The position numbers were made by a program, and so were the translations under genes. Below, in pieces: positions 1 through 7,442 of a stretch of DNA of 52,166 nt; within the stretch, counting starts at the first letter, position 1, and each line of letters starts with the position of its first letter. Source of the DNA: an uncultured Collinsella sp. (GTDB lineage: Bacteria > Actinomycetota > Coriobacteriia > Coriobacteriales > Coriobacteriaceae). The notes below the pieces were generated by a model. It saw only the letters and a list, made by a program, of their open reading frames with translations. It had not been told where the DNA came from and ran no database searches. The stretch is taken from assembly GCA_902496945.1 (NCBI GenBank), contig CABVDE010000010.1, positions 1 through 52,166 on the forward strand, read 5' to 3'.

Positions 1-1
1 C

Positions 2-514
2 GTTTCCGCAGCTCGACATAGCGAATCCATCACCCGTTTCCTAGACTGTCAGAATAACCTTATGCACGGCTATTTCCGTACGCTGTGCGTGGGCTACGGC
101 CTGTATGCCGTGGGCAATACGATTCTGCTCATCTTGCTGTACTTTACCGACTATAGGGGGGCCGTGCTGACATCGGGCCTGTTTGCGGGCGTGGCGGGGC
201 TTGCGACCGTCGTGTCGCTGTTCTTGCCGCAGCAGTTCTACGGCTTTGGCTTTTTGCTGGGCGCGGCGGTGTTTTTTGTCGTGGCGCTGCTGCGGCTCGA
301 CACCTATACTGCCAATTTGCCGTATCGTATCCTGAGTCAGCAGCCCATTGTAGCGACCGACAAAACGGGTCGTTTTACTCAGCTGGGTCGCTTGCTCGAC
401 CGTGCCGAGCAGCGCTACGAGGAGCGTCGCCAAGCCGGCGAGCCGCATGGCGCGTTTGAGCGCACGGTGGTCCGTGTGTATCGCAATCACAGGGGAGGTT
501 CTGATGACCGATAA
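2..514 (+). CDS. pelG: PelG-like exopolysaccharide membrane transporter, C-terminal part (5' end outside window)
   Basis: The frame is open from the left edge to a TAA at 512-514, so only the last 170 residues are present. They hold at least three hydrophobic membrane spans, including one with GYGLYAVGNTILLILLYF and one ending QQFYGFGFLLGAAVFF. The order of an LLYFTDYRG-type turn, a hydrophobic hairpin, the FYGFGFLLGA segment and a final R-L-x-T-Y-T stretch is what I remember from the C-terminus of PelG. PelG is a MATE/Wzx-like inner-membrane protein that moves Pel polysaccharide across the membrane. The last ~60 residues are charged and cytoplasmic. The gene overlaps the start of the CotH gene by 11 bases, so the two should be co-translated. 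Family assignment is from remembered motifs. Another polysaccharide flippase is the alternative. Confidence 0.68.
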   Translation, partial: VSAARHSESITRFLDCQNNLMHGYFRTLCVGYGLYAVGNTILLILLYFTDYRGAVLTSGLFAGVAGLATVVSLFLPQQFYGFGFLLGAAVFFVVALLRLDTYTANLPYRILSQQPIVATDKTGRFTQLGRLLDRAEQRYEERRQAGEPHGAFERTVVRVYRNHRGGSDDR

Positions 515-2273
515 GTTGATATCGCGTCGTCGCCTGATCGAGGCGGCCGCCGGTACGCTGCTGCTTTCGGGCTGCTCGGCGCAGGAGGACTCCTCGACCA
601 AAAAGGTCAAAAGGCAGGGCAAGATCAAAAAGGCCGATGCCTCGGATGGGGCCAAGCACCTGCGCGATAAGGACGAGCTGTACGAGGTCTACGACGACTC
701 GGGCATCGTGACCATGTATCTGACGGTCTCGCGCGGCAACAGCTCCGAGAACACGGATCACAGCTGGGCCGAGATTAATACGTACTCGGTCTACGACTAT
801 GCCGACATGGGCGTGACGCGCTATCAGGTCATGGGCCTTTTGCAGGCGGGTGACGAGGAGGGTCCGGTGGCCGGCGAGGTGGGCTACGGCGAGGAAGCGC
901 CCAATGCCACCGTGCAGGTGCGCGGCCAGACGTCGAGCACCAACACGCAAAAGAATTACAAGGTGGAGCTCAAAAAGGGCAAGGGCACCTGGCGCAGCCA
1001 GCGCGCGATTGCGCTCAACAAGCATATGGGCGAGGGCATGCGCTTTCGCAACAAGATGGCCTACGACATCATTCGCGGCATTCCCCAGATGATGGGCCTG
1101 CGCACGCAGTTTGTGCATCTGTGGGTGTGCGACCAGACCGAGAAGTCCAACGACACCTTTGAGGACTACGGCCTGTTTACGCAGGTCGAGCAGCTCAACA
1201 AGACAGCGCTCAAGGCGCACGGCCTGGATAAGAGCGGGCACCTGTACAAGGTCAACAGCTTCGATTTCAACCGCTATGAGGAGACCGTTAAGCTCGCCGA
1301 CGATCCCGACTACAACCAGGCCAACTTTGAAGGTATGCTCGAGATCAAGGGCGACTCGGACCACACCAAGCTCATCGAGATGCTCGACGCGCTCAACGAC
1401 AGCTCGCAAAAGATCGATGACGTGCTCGATACGTATTTTGATACCGAGAATCTAGCCTACTGGCTGGCGTTTCAGATCCTGACGGGCAACTGTGATACAC
1501 AGAACCGTAACTGCTATCTGTACAGCCCGCTCAACTCTAAGGTCTGGTACATCCTGGATTGGGATAACGACGGCATGCTGCGCAAGCTGGAGCTGAGCCT
1601 GAAGGGGTTCTCGGACTATGCGAGCTGGGAGCGCGGCGCGAGCAACTACTGGGGTAACGTGCTGTTCAATCGCGCGCTGCGCAGCAAGTCGTTCCGCAGC
1701 GAGCTCGACCGCGCCGTCAAGGACTTGCGCTCGTATTTGACCGAGGCGCGCCTGGCCAAGATGATCAAGCATTATCGCGAGGTCACCGAGCCGCTGGTGT
1801 TCGCTTCGCCCGATATCGATAACCTGCCCGTGACCAAGGACCAATACGAGCAGATCGCCGCGGCGATTCCCTCCGAGATCGAGGAAAACTACAAGAGCTA
1901 TTGCGAAAGCTATAAAAAGCCCATGCCGTTCTACATTGGCGTGCCGCAGATCGATAACGGCAAGCTGCGTATTAACTGGGATGCCTCGTACGATTTCCAA
2001 GCTCGTGACATTCGCTATACCGTGGAGCTTGCGCGCGACTATGCCATAAGCGACGTGCTTTTTAAGGCCGAGGACGTGCTGCTGCCGGAGGTAACGTGCG
2101 ATGCACCCGATACCGGCCAGTACTTTGTGCGCGTGCGTGCCACGAACTCCGACGGCTATACGCAAGATGCGTTTGACTATTACGTTACCGACGACGGCAA
2201 GCAGTACGGCATGAAGTGCTTCTACGTGCAAGACGGGGGCAAGGTCGTGGAGGACACGTATGAGGAGGGCTAG
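504..2273 (+). CDS. CotH-family atypical protein kinase, exported lipoprotein
   Basis: A 589-residue protein starting at ATG 504 behind AGGGGAGG (491-498). An upstream in-frame ATG at 402 would bury the signal peptide inside pelG and is rejected. The N-terminus has SRRR, a hydrophobic stretch and the lipobox L-S-G-C with cysteine 24, so the protein is probably exported (possibly by Tat) and lipidated, facing outward. The kinase core carries the CotH signature: GNCDTQNRN with Asp331 and ILDWDND with Asp352, Asp354 and Asp356, which fit the catalytic and metal-binding aspartates. The last ~90 residues look like a fibronectin-III-type beta domain. CotH in Bacillus phosphorylates spore-coat proteins, but this is not evidently a spore former, so the substrate is unknown. 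It overlaps the next gene by 14 bases. Confidence 0.85.
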   Translation: MTDKLISRRRLIEAAAGTLLLSGCSAQEDSSTKKVKRQGKIKKADASDGAKHLRDKDELYEVYDDSGIVTMYLTVSRGNSSENTDHSWAEINTYSVYDYADMGVTRYQVMGLLQAGDEEGPVAGEVGYGEEAPNATVQVRGQTSSTNTQKNYKVELKKGKGTWRSQRAIALNKHMGEGMRFRNKMAYDIIRGIPQMMGLRTQFVHLWVCDQTEKSNDTFEDYGLFTQVEQLNKTALKAHGLDKSGHLYKVNSFDFNRYEETVKLADDPDYNQANFEGMLEIKGDSDHTKLIEMLDALNDSSQKIDDVLDTYFDTENLAYWLAFQILTGNCDTQNRNCYLYSPLNSKVWYILDWDNDGMLRKLELSLKGFSDYASWERGASNYWGNVLFNRALRSKSFRSELDRAVKDLRSYLTEARLAKMIKHYREVTEPLVFASPDIDNLPVTKDQYEQIAAAIPSEIEENYKSYCESYKKPMPFYIGVPQIDNGKLRINWDASYDFQARDIRYTVELARDYAISDVLFKAEDVLLPEVTCDAPDTGQYFVRVRATNSDGYTQDAFDYYVTDDGKQYGMKCFYVQDGGKVVEDTYEEG

Positions 2274-3051
2274 CGCGCTGCTTGAGCGCTTGGCGGCCCC
2301 GCCTGCGCGTGCCACGCAGGAGCGTTACCGCCACGAGCTCAAATACCTCATTAATGAGGGCGAGCATGCCGCGCTGGCGTGCCGTATGGCGCCCGTGTTT
2401 AAGCTGGACAAGCATGCGCGTTCGGGCGGCTACACCATCCGCAGCCTATACTTTGACGATTACGCAAATACGGCCTACGAGGAAAAAGACGCCGGCATCC
2501 TCATGCGCAAAAAGTATCGCGTGCGCATCTATAACGGCGGCGACAAGGTGATTAAGCTCGAGCGCAAAAAGAAGTACGGCAGCTGGATCTATAAGGAAGA
2601 CGCGCCGCTCACGCGCGACGAGTTTGAGTGCATCCTGGCCGGCGACTACGACTTTTTGCTGCGCAGCCCGCACCAGCTCTGCCGTGAGTTCTATATCGAG
2701 TGCATCTGCAACATGATGCGACCGCGGACCATCGTGGACTACGAGCGCGAGCCGTGGGTGATGGACGAGGGCACGGTGCGCATTACGTTTGACATGAACG
2801 TGCGTGCGGCGGTGGGGGGCTTCGATATCTTTGACGCGACGCTGCCCGCGCTGCCGGTTCTTGAGCCCGGCAAGCTGGTGATGGAGGTCAAGTTTACCGA
2901 GTTTTGCCCGCAGCTCGTGCGCGATATGGTGCCGCCGGGCGCGGCGGAGCTCACGGCGGTCTCCAAATACTGCCTGTGTTACGAAAAGACCGCCTACCTG
3001 CGCGGATTTAATTACTGGGAATCGGACTTTGAGAACCGAGGGGATATTTAG
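2260..3051 (+). CDS. VTC-domain protein (polyphosphate polymerase fold)
   Basis: A 263-residue soluble protein with no signal peptide. It shows the tunnel-lining motifs of the VTC domain: YRHELKYL (residues 23-30), SLYFDD, YRVRIYN, KLERKKK followed by SWIYKED, VMEVKFTEF, and a late SKYC. The basic residues and the Glu in MEVKF correspond to those that bind triphosphate and metal in yeast Vtc4, which makes polyphosphate from ATP. Whether bacterial stand-alone VTC proteins of this type make polyphosphate is not settled. The ATG lies inside the cotH gene (14-base overlap), and the next gene starts three bases after the stop. The three genes therefore form one translation unit and probably one membrane-associated machine. 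Confidence 0.85.
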   Translation: MRRASALLERLAAPPARATQERYRHELKYLINEGEHAALACRMAPVFKLDKHARSGGYTIRSLYFDDYANTAYEEKDAGILMRKKYRVRIYNGGDKVIKLERKKKYGSWIYKEDAPLTRDEFECILAGDYDFLLRSPHQLCREFYIECICNMMRPRTIVDYEREPWVMDEGTVRITFDMNVRAAVGGFDIFDATLPALPVLEPGKLVMEVKFTEFCPQLVRDMVPPGAAELTAVSKYCLCYEKTAYLRGFNYWESDFENRGDI

Positions 3052-3054
3052 ACC

Positions 3055-3720
3055 ATGAGCACCAGGGATTTTTTTAAGAACTCCGTTCTGGAGGCGTTTG
3101 GTCAGGTCGATCCTGCCAAGATCGGTCTGTCGCTGCTGGTGGCGCTGGCCATGGGTATTTTGATCTACCACGTGTACAAGCGCTTCTTTACGGGCGTGGT
3201 GTACTCGCGCAGCTTTGCCGTGACGCTCGTGGGCATGTGCGTGCTCACCTGTATGGTGACGCTCGCGATTTCGACCAACGTGGTCATCTCGCTCGGTATG
3301 GTCGGCGCCTTGTCGATCGTGCGTTACCGTACGGCGGTGAAGGACCCGCTCGACCTGCTGTACCTGTTCTGGGCCATTACCACGGGCATCACGGCGGGCG
3401 CCGGTATGTATGCGCTCGTGGGGCTGACGGCCGTGGTGATCGTGGTGATGATCGCGGGCTTTGCGTCGCACCAGGACAAGGCGCGCGTGTACATGATGGT
3501 GATTCACTATACGGGCCAAACCACGGGCGACGATATCGTGCGAGCCTTTGGCCGCACCAAGTTTACGGTGAAGTCCAAGACCATGCGCGGCGATAAGGTG
3601 GAGATGGCCGTCGAAGTGTTCTCGGACGGCGTAGACATGCCCTACGCGGACGCAATCCGCGCGCTCGACGGCGTAGAGGACCTCACGCTCATCCAATACA
3701 ACGGCGAATACCACGGTTGA
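3055..3720 (+). CDS. DUF4956 family membrane protein
   Basis: A 221-residue protein with about four membrane spans (roughly residues 21-41, 52-72, 100-113 and 117-138) and a soluble C-terminal domain of ~80 residues. The family hallmark is the stretch GMVGALSIVRYRTAVKDP around residues 81-98, between spans two and three. It follows the VTC gene by three bases. As I recall, DUF4956 proteins often sit beside VTC and CotH genes, which suggests a membrane partner for that pair. No biochemical function is established. A hairpin directly after the stop closes the unit. Confidence 0.85.
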   Translation: MSTRDFFKNSVLEAFGQVDPAKIGLSLLVALAMGILIYHVYKRFFTGVVYSRSFAVTLVGMCVLTCMVTLAISTNVVISLGMVGALSIVRYRTAVKDPLDLLYLFWAITTGITAGAGMYALVGLTAVVIVVMIAGFASHQDKARVYMMVIHYTGQTTGDDIVRAFGRTKFTVKSKTMRGDKVEMAVEVFSDGVDMPYADAIRALDGVEDLTLIQYNGEYHG

Positions 3721-3722
3721 GT

Positions 3723-3746
3723 TCCGGCGTTTTAACAAACGCCGGA
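3723..3746 (+). terminator. Hairpin closing the Pel/CotH/VTC/DUF4956 unit
   Basis: A perfect 10-bp stem (TCCGGCGTTT with AAACGCCGGA) and a TAAC loop begin two bases after the DUF4956 stop. No T-tract follows, so factor-dependent termination or RNA-end protection is as likely as intrinsic termination. Confidence 0.5.
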
Positions 3747-3782
3747 CCGGCCGACGCTGCGCGGACATCTGCCGGGCGATCT

Positions 3783-3804
3783 GCCGCTCAAACCGTTGCT
3801 CGCG
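3783..3804. repeat. Copy 1 of a short intergenic repeat
   Basis: This 22-base stretch (starts GCCGCTCAAACCG) matches 9521-9542 downstream of guaB at 20 of 22 positions. It sits just upstream of the -10-like box of the LacI-type gene. Confidence 0.5.
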
Positions 3805-3808
3805 CGGG

Positions 3809-3830
3809 TATCATGGTGAAAGCGATTTCA
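3809..3830 (+). promoter_or_regulatory. Promoter -10 box and LacI-family operator upstream of the scrR-like gene
   Basis: A -10-like TATCAT (3809-3814) is followed by TGAAAGCGATTTCA (3817-3830). That fits the LacI-family operator pattern TGAAANCGNTTTCA with perfectly symmetric arms and the central CG. It covers the expected transcription start and lies ahead of the AGGGGT ribosome site, so repressor bound here should block its own gene. No clear -35 box is visible. Confidence 0.65.
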
Positions 3831-3845
3831 ATGACAGGGGTACTC

Positions 3846-4826
3846 GTGGTAAAGATGAAAGATGTCGCCGAGCTGGCGGGCGTTTCGAGTGCCGCGGTCT
3901 CGCGCTACCTCAACGGTGGATATATCTCGACGGACAAGGCCGAGCGCATTAAACAGGCGATTCAAGAGACCGGTTACGTGCGGTCCAATCAGGCTCGCGC
4001 GCTGCGCACCGGATCCACCAAGCTTATCGGCGTCATCGTGCCTAAGATTAACTCCGAATCGGTGAGCCGCATTACCGCCGGAATAGGCCAGGTGCTCGGT
4101 CGTCGCGGCTATCAGATGCTGCTTGCCAATACCGATAACGTGACAGAGCGAGAGCTCGAGTACCTCGACTTGTTCCAGAACCATCCGGTCGACGGCATCG
4201 TGCTGGTGGCAACCATGATTACGGACGAGCATCGTGCTGCGATTTCGTCCTGTCGCGTTCCTCTTGTTCTCATTGGCCAAAATGTTGAGGGCGCGGCTTG
4301 CGTCTACCAAGACGACTACGAGGCTGCCTTCGAGTTGGGCCATGCGATCGCAAGGCGCGTTGAGGGCAAGATTGCCTACATCGGGGTTACCGAAGAGGAC
4401 CGTGCCGCCGGCTACGATCGCCGCCGCGGATTTGAGGCTGGCCTGGGGGCCGCGGGTGTGGCGCTTGATCCGAGCCTGATTCGTCAAGGGTCCTTTACAC
4501 TCGACTCGGGCTATCGCGCGGCGCGCGAGCTGCTTGCCGATGCCCCCGATGTTTCGTTTATCGCCTGCGCGACCGACACCATGGCCGCCGGCGCGCTGCG
4601 CGCTCTTGATGAGGTGCGCGGCATGGGCGAGGGTGTGCGTCGCGTGAGCGGTTTTGGCGACAACGCTTTTTTGCGCGCGCTGACGGGCGGCATTCCCACC
4701 GTGCATTACGGCTACCTGACCAGTGGCGTCGAGGCGACCAACATGTTGCTTGACGCGCTCGACGGCGTGGAGGGGGAGGGCGGCCTGCGGACGCTCAAAC
4801 TCGGCCATCAGCTCATGAATGTCTAG
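3846..4826 (+). CDS. scrR: LacI-family transcriptional repressor, ScrR-like
   Basis: A 326-residue protein. I chose GTG 3846 because AGGGGT (3835-3840) is well spaced from it; ATG 3855 is the alternative and only removes three residues. The N-terminus MKDVAELAGVSSAAVSRYLN is a textbook LacI helix-turn-helix and hinge start. The rest is a periplasmic-binding-protein-like sugar-sensing domain, with the usual IGVIVPKINSES strand after the hinge and a GFGDN stretch near the C-terminus. Sequence style and the sucrose-gene remnants directly downstream suggest it controlled sucrose uptake. The gene itself is intact while its presumed targets are destroyed. A palindromic operator in its own promoter points to autoregulation. 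Sugar specificity is inferred from context. Confidence 0.8.
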   Translation: MVKMKDVAELAGVSSAAVSRYLNGGYISTDKAERIKQAIQETGYVRSNQARALRTGSTKLIGVIVPKINSESVSRITAGIGQVLGRRGYQMLLANTDNVTERELEYLDLFQNHPVDGIVLVATMITDEHRAAISSCRVPLVLIGQNVEGAACVYQDDYEAAFELGHAIARRVEGKIAYIGVTEEDRAAGYDRRRGFEAGLGAAGVALDPSLIRQGSFTLDSGYRAARELLADAPDVSFIACATDTMAAGALRALDEVRGMGEGVRRVSGFGDNAFLRALTGGIPTVHYGYLTSGVEATNMLLDALDGVEGEGGLRTLKLGHQLMNV

Positions 4827-4920
4827 ACTTTGTCCGTCTGCGATTGCCTCAGAGCCAACTATTCTGTCTCGAAACTACCTTTTACCGTTCAATATCGACC
4901 GTTCGCCGCTATACATCTTT

Positions 4921-5834
4921 ATGCGCGCCATTAAGGTCCTCGGCGACATCTTTGTCCCCATCATTCCCGCCATCGTGGCTTCGGGCCTGCTGTTGGGTAT
5001 TATGAGCGCCCTCAACTTCATGGCCTCCAACGCTTTATCGCGCTCGACACCAATAACTTTATTTACAAGATCGCCGACCTAGTCTCCGGTACGTCCTTTG
5101 GTATCTTGCAGATCCTGATCGGTTACTCTGCGGCTAAGGTCTTTGGCGCCAACTCTTACCTGGGTGCCGTCGTCGGCGGTGCGTTCATCAACTCCTCGCT
5201 GCAGAGCGCCTACACGGTTGCCTCCGAGGGCGTGCAGACCATGGTCACCGTCATCCCCGGCGTGTACGGCTTTGAGTGGGTTGGCTATCAGGGCCATGTT
5301 ATCCCCATCGTCATCGCCTGCGCCATTCTGGCCTTCCTGGAGAAGCGTCTGCACAAGATCGTTCCCGAGATGTTCGACTTCTTTGTGACCCCGCCCGTCT
5401 CCGTGTTCGTGACCGTGCTCGTGACGCTCATCGCCGTCGGCCCCGTCTTTGTGTGGGCCGAGAACGCCATCCTCGGTCTGATCCAGGCTCTGCTGACTCT
5501 GCCCTTCGGCATCGGTTTCTTCATCGTCGGCCTGTTCTATGCTTCCACGGTCGTTACCGGTATCCACCAGATGTACACCGCCATCGACCTGGGCCAGCTC
5601 GCCCAGTATGGCGTGACCTACTGGCTGCCCATCGCCAGCGCTGCCAGCATCGCCCAGGGTGGAGCCGCGCTCGCCGTTGCCTTTAAGACCCGCGACGCCA
5701 AGATCAAGGGTCTGGCGCTTCCTTCGGCCCTGTCCGCCTTCATGGGCATTACCGAGCCTGCCATCTTCGGTGTGAACCTGCGCTTCTTTAAGCCCTTCAT
5801 CGCCGGCTGCTTCGGCGGCGGCCTCGGCGCCCTG
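4921..5834 (+). pseudogene. scrA: Sucrose-type PTS transporter EIIC remnant (truncated, frameshifted)
   Basis: The reading starts at RAIKVLGDIFVPIIPAIVASG, which in sucrose EIIBC permeases follows an EIIB domain of ~90 residues and a linker. Neither is present, so the phosphorylatable EIIB cysteine is lost. After FMASN at 5031-5032 one base is missing: inserting a G (AACGC to AACGGC) restores GFIALDTNNFIYKIADL and joins the two open frames. The second frame continues through VVTGIHQMYTAIDLGQ and AFMGITEPAIFG, the characteristic EIIC loop motifs, to KPFIAGCFGGGLGAL. It then changes abruptly into a hydrolase tail, so the last ~80 residues of EIIC are also missing. There is no plausible ribosome site before 4921. 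Three independent lesions make this a pseudogene. Confidence 0.85.
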
Positions 5835-5999
5835 GTCGACGAGGTGCGTAGCGTGCGTATCGTAGGCGATGTTTCGTCGGTCGAGGTGTTTGTGAACGAT
5901 GGTACGCTCGTGTTCTCGACGCGTATCTATCCTGAGAGCTATGGCGTGCTCGTTGATGCGCCGGGCGCGAACGTGAACTACCACGCGCTCAACATCTAG
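5835..5999 (+). pseudogene. scrB: C-terminal fragment of a GH32 sucrose-6-phosphate hydrolase, fused to the EIIC remnant
   Basis: The last 54 codons read VDEVRSVRIVGDVSSVEVFV and then NDGTLVFSTRIYP, the familiar end of the beta-sandwich domain of family-32 invertases and sucrose-6-phosphate hydrolases. The catalytic five-blade propeller domain is entirely absent. The fragment is in frame with the upstream EIIC part, so one deletion removed the end of scrA and about nine tenths of scrB. It cannot be an active hydrolase. The exact junction is uncertain by a few codons around 5832-5838. Confidence 0.82.
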
Positions 6000-6021
6000 A
6001 CGTCTCGTCGTATATCGGCGC

Positions 6022-6073
6022 TATACTTCAGCCGTTGCCCACGGTGCGGGTAGCATCCGCATCGTGGTTTTTT
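6022..6073 (+). terminator. Intrinsic terminator, possibly attenuating the next gene
   Basis: CCACGGTGCGG (6039-6049) pairs with CCGCATCGTGG (6057-6067), with one G-T pair, and is followed by six T residues (6068-6073). A TATACT box at 6022-6027 lies just upstream. If it is a promoter, the terminator sits in the first bases of the transcript for the gene at 6096. Otherwise it ends the sucrose remnant. Confidence 0.7.
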
Positions 6074-6095
6074 GTTTATGAAGGGACGGTACCGC

Positions 6096-7088
6096 GTGGA
6101 CGTGCAGCAGCTAGAGAATGCTTGGGCTTTGAGGGCCGGCGCGCGTGAAGCGCGGTTGCTTGCGGCACCGCATGTGCCGGCGGCGCTGTCGCAGCTGGGG
6201 GTTGTGCGCCCCGGCGATCGCCTGATTGCATTTGCCGATGACTTTGCCGATGCGTTTGAGCGCGGCTTTGATGGCCGCGACGTGGCACTGGTGGGGGAGC
6301 CGTCGGTCACAGCGTTTGTTGCGGCGTCCGAGGGCTTTGATGCTTCGTTTGATGCCGAGGGGCCGCACCTGTGGTGGTTAGTAAACTCAATCGGAGGCTT
6401 TGGCCTGCGCGTACCCGATCTGCGCGCCCTGGGACGCGCAGCTCGCGAGGCCCATGCGCTGCTCGTGGCGGATAACACGGTGGCTGGCGTCTTTGGGTGC
6501 GATCCGTTGCGTTTGGGTGCCGTGCTGTCGCTTGAGGCGCTCGATCGCGTATGCGCCGGTAGGGCTCCGCGTAAGCTCGCTGCCGCTTCGGTGGCGCGCT
6601 CGCAACTCAAGCGTCATCGCGTGGATGCCGCTGCCGAGTGCGCGCATGCGTTGTTTGCGGGCTGCGGCGTGTCGGCGCTCGACCTGTCTGTCGAGGAGGC
6701 TGACGTGCTTGAGCGCGGGCTGTCCTCGCTCAACGATCGCATGCAGGCACACTTCGACCGCGCACGTGCACTGGGCGAGTATTTGGTTGCGAATGAGATG
6801 GTGCGCGAAGTGCGCTATCCCGGGCTGAGCTCGCATCCCGATCATGCCGCTGCGACGGAAATCCTGGAGCACGGCTTTGGTCCGGCAGTTGAGTTCGACC
6901 TTATCGACCGTACGGCGGGCGAGCTGTTCGATACCTTACCGGACGAGTTCCGCACATCACCCGCCGGCGGCCCAACAACGCGCCTCTCGGCCCCACGCGG
7001 CAAGCAGGCAACCACCATCCGCCTCTTCGCCGGCATCGACGACCCCCTGACAGTTGCCGCCACTCTAGACAACGCCCTCCGAATGTGA
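6096..7088 (+). CDS. Cys/Met-metabolism PLP-enzyme-like protein lacking the usual lysine
   Basis: A 330-residue protein. I chose GTG 6096 for the AAGGGACGG ribosome site at 6081-6089; ATG 6078 has no such site. Fold-type-I features of the cystathionine gamma-synthase/beta-lyase family remain: LLVADNTVAG, where the Asp would contact the pyridine nitrogen, and YPGLSSHPDH near the C-terminal domain. In active family members the DNT motif is followed, about 20 residues on, by S-A-T-K-Y with the PLP-binding lysine. Here that place reads VLSLEALDRV, with no lysine. The usual S-L-G-G-V-E-S motif is also unrecognisable. The protein is ~50 residues shorter than typical. It may be a non-catalytic paralog or have a changed function. 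Neighbours give no pathway. Confidence 0.6.
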   Translation: MDVQQLENAWALRAGAREARLLAAPHVPAALSQLGVVRPGDRLIAFADDFADAFERGFDGRDVALVGEPSVTAFVAASEGFDASFDAEGPHLWWLVNSIGGFGLRVPDLRALGRAAREAHALLVADNTVAGVFGCDPLRLGAVLSLEALDRVCAGRAPRKLAAASVARSQLKRHRVDAAAECAHALFAGCGVSALDLSVEEADVLERGLSSLNDRMQAHFDRARALGEYLVANEMVREVRYPGLSSHPDHAAATEILEHGFGPAVEFDLIDRTAGELFDTLPDEFRTSPAGGPTTRLSAPRGKQATTIRLFAGIDDPLTVAATLDNALRM

Positions 7089-7115
7089 CAAAGGGACAGC
7101 CCCTTTGTCACATTC
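7081..7115. repeat. Long perfect palindrome at the 3' end of the PLP-like gene
   Basis: A 15-bp perfect stem (GAATGTGACAAAGGG pairs with CCCTTTGTCACATTC) and the loop ACAGC. It contains the stop codon of the preceding gene and could act as a terminator. Its GGGACAG core resembles the palindrome at 47627. Confidence 0.75.
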
Positions 7116-7442
7116 GACTTTGCTAACGAAGGCGTCATCTGCATTTTTCGAGTTGCGCGGTTTTCTGCTGGGCTCATCTTGGCCACGGGCATAATTAATA
7201 GAGCGACTTTGTTCTAATTTGGTTGAATATGTACTTTCTTGTGCAGGAAATGTGCGGAATCAAACGTTGCATCGGTCTGAACTGGTCCAAAGACGGCATC
7301 TTTGACTTGTGAAAGACCTCCGGCTGACCGCGCAACTCGATTTTTGCAGTTGGGCAGGTGGTCCAACCGGCTCAACCAATCAAATTTGCTATCTTCATAT
7401 ACCGATGTGGTGGCTAGCAAAATGAGTCCCGTCCTAAATTGG
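7116..7442. other. Gene-free, AT-richer spacer with a pair of inverted repeats
   Basis: No convincing gene on either strand. Arms at 7139-7161 and 7327-7349 are inverted copies matching at 19 of 23 positions, including 14 consecutive bases (TCGAGTTGCGCGGT). They bound ~211 bases and could be the ends of a small non-autonomous element or its remnant. The rest shows no recognisable feature. Confidence 0.45.

Noticed and set aside
402..503. Upstream start for the CotH protein
   Set aside because: It would place 34 residues before the twin-arginine-like signal and lies inside the pelG frame; ATG 504 has a strong ribosome site.
5106..5999. A complete membrane transporter gene starting at 5106
   Set aside because: The frame starts in the middle of a conserved EIIC domain and ends in a hydrolase tail, so it is the second part of a broken gene.
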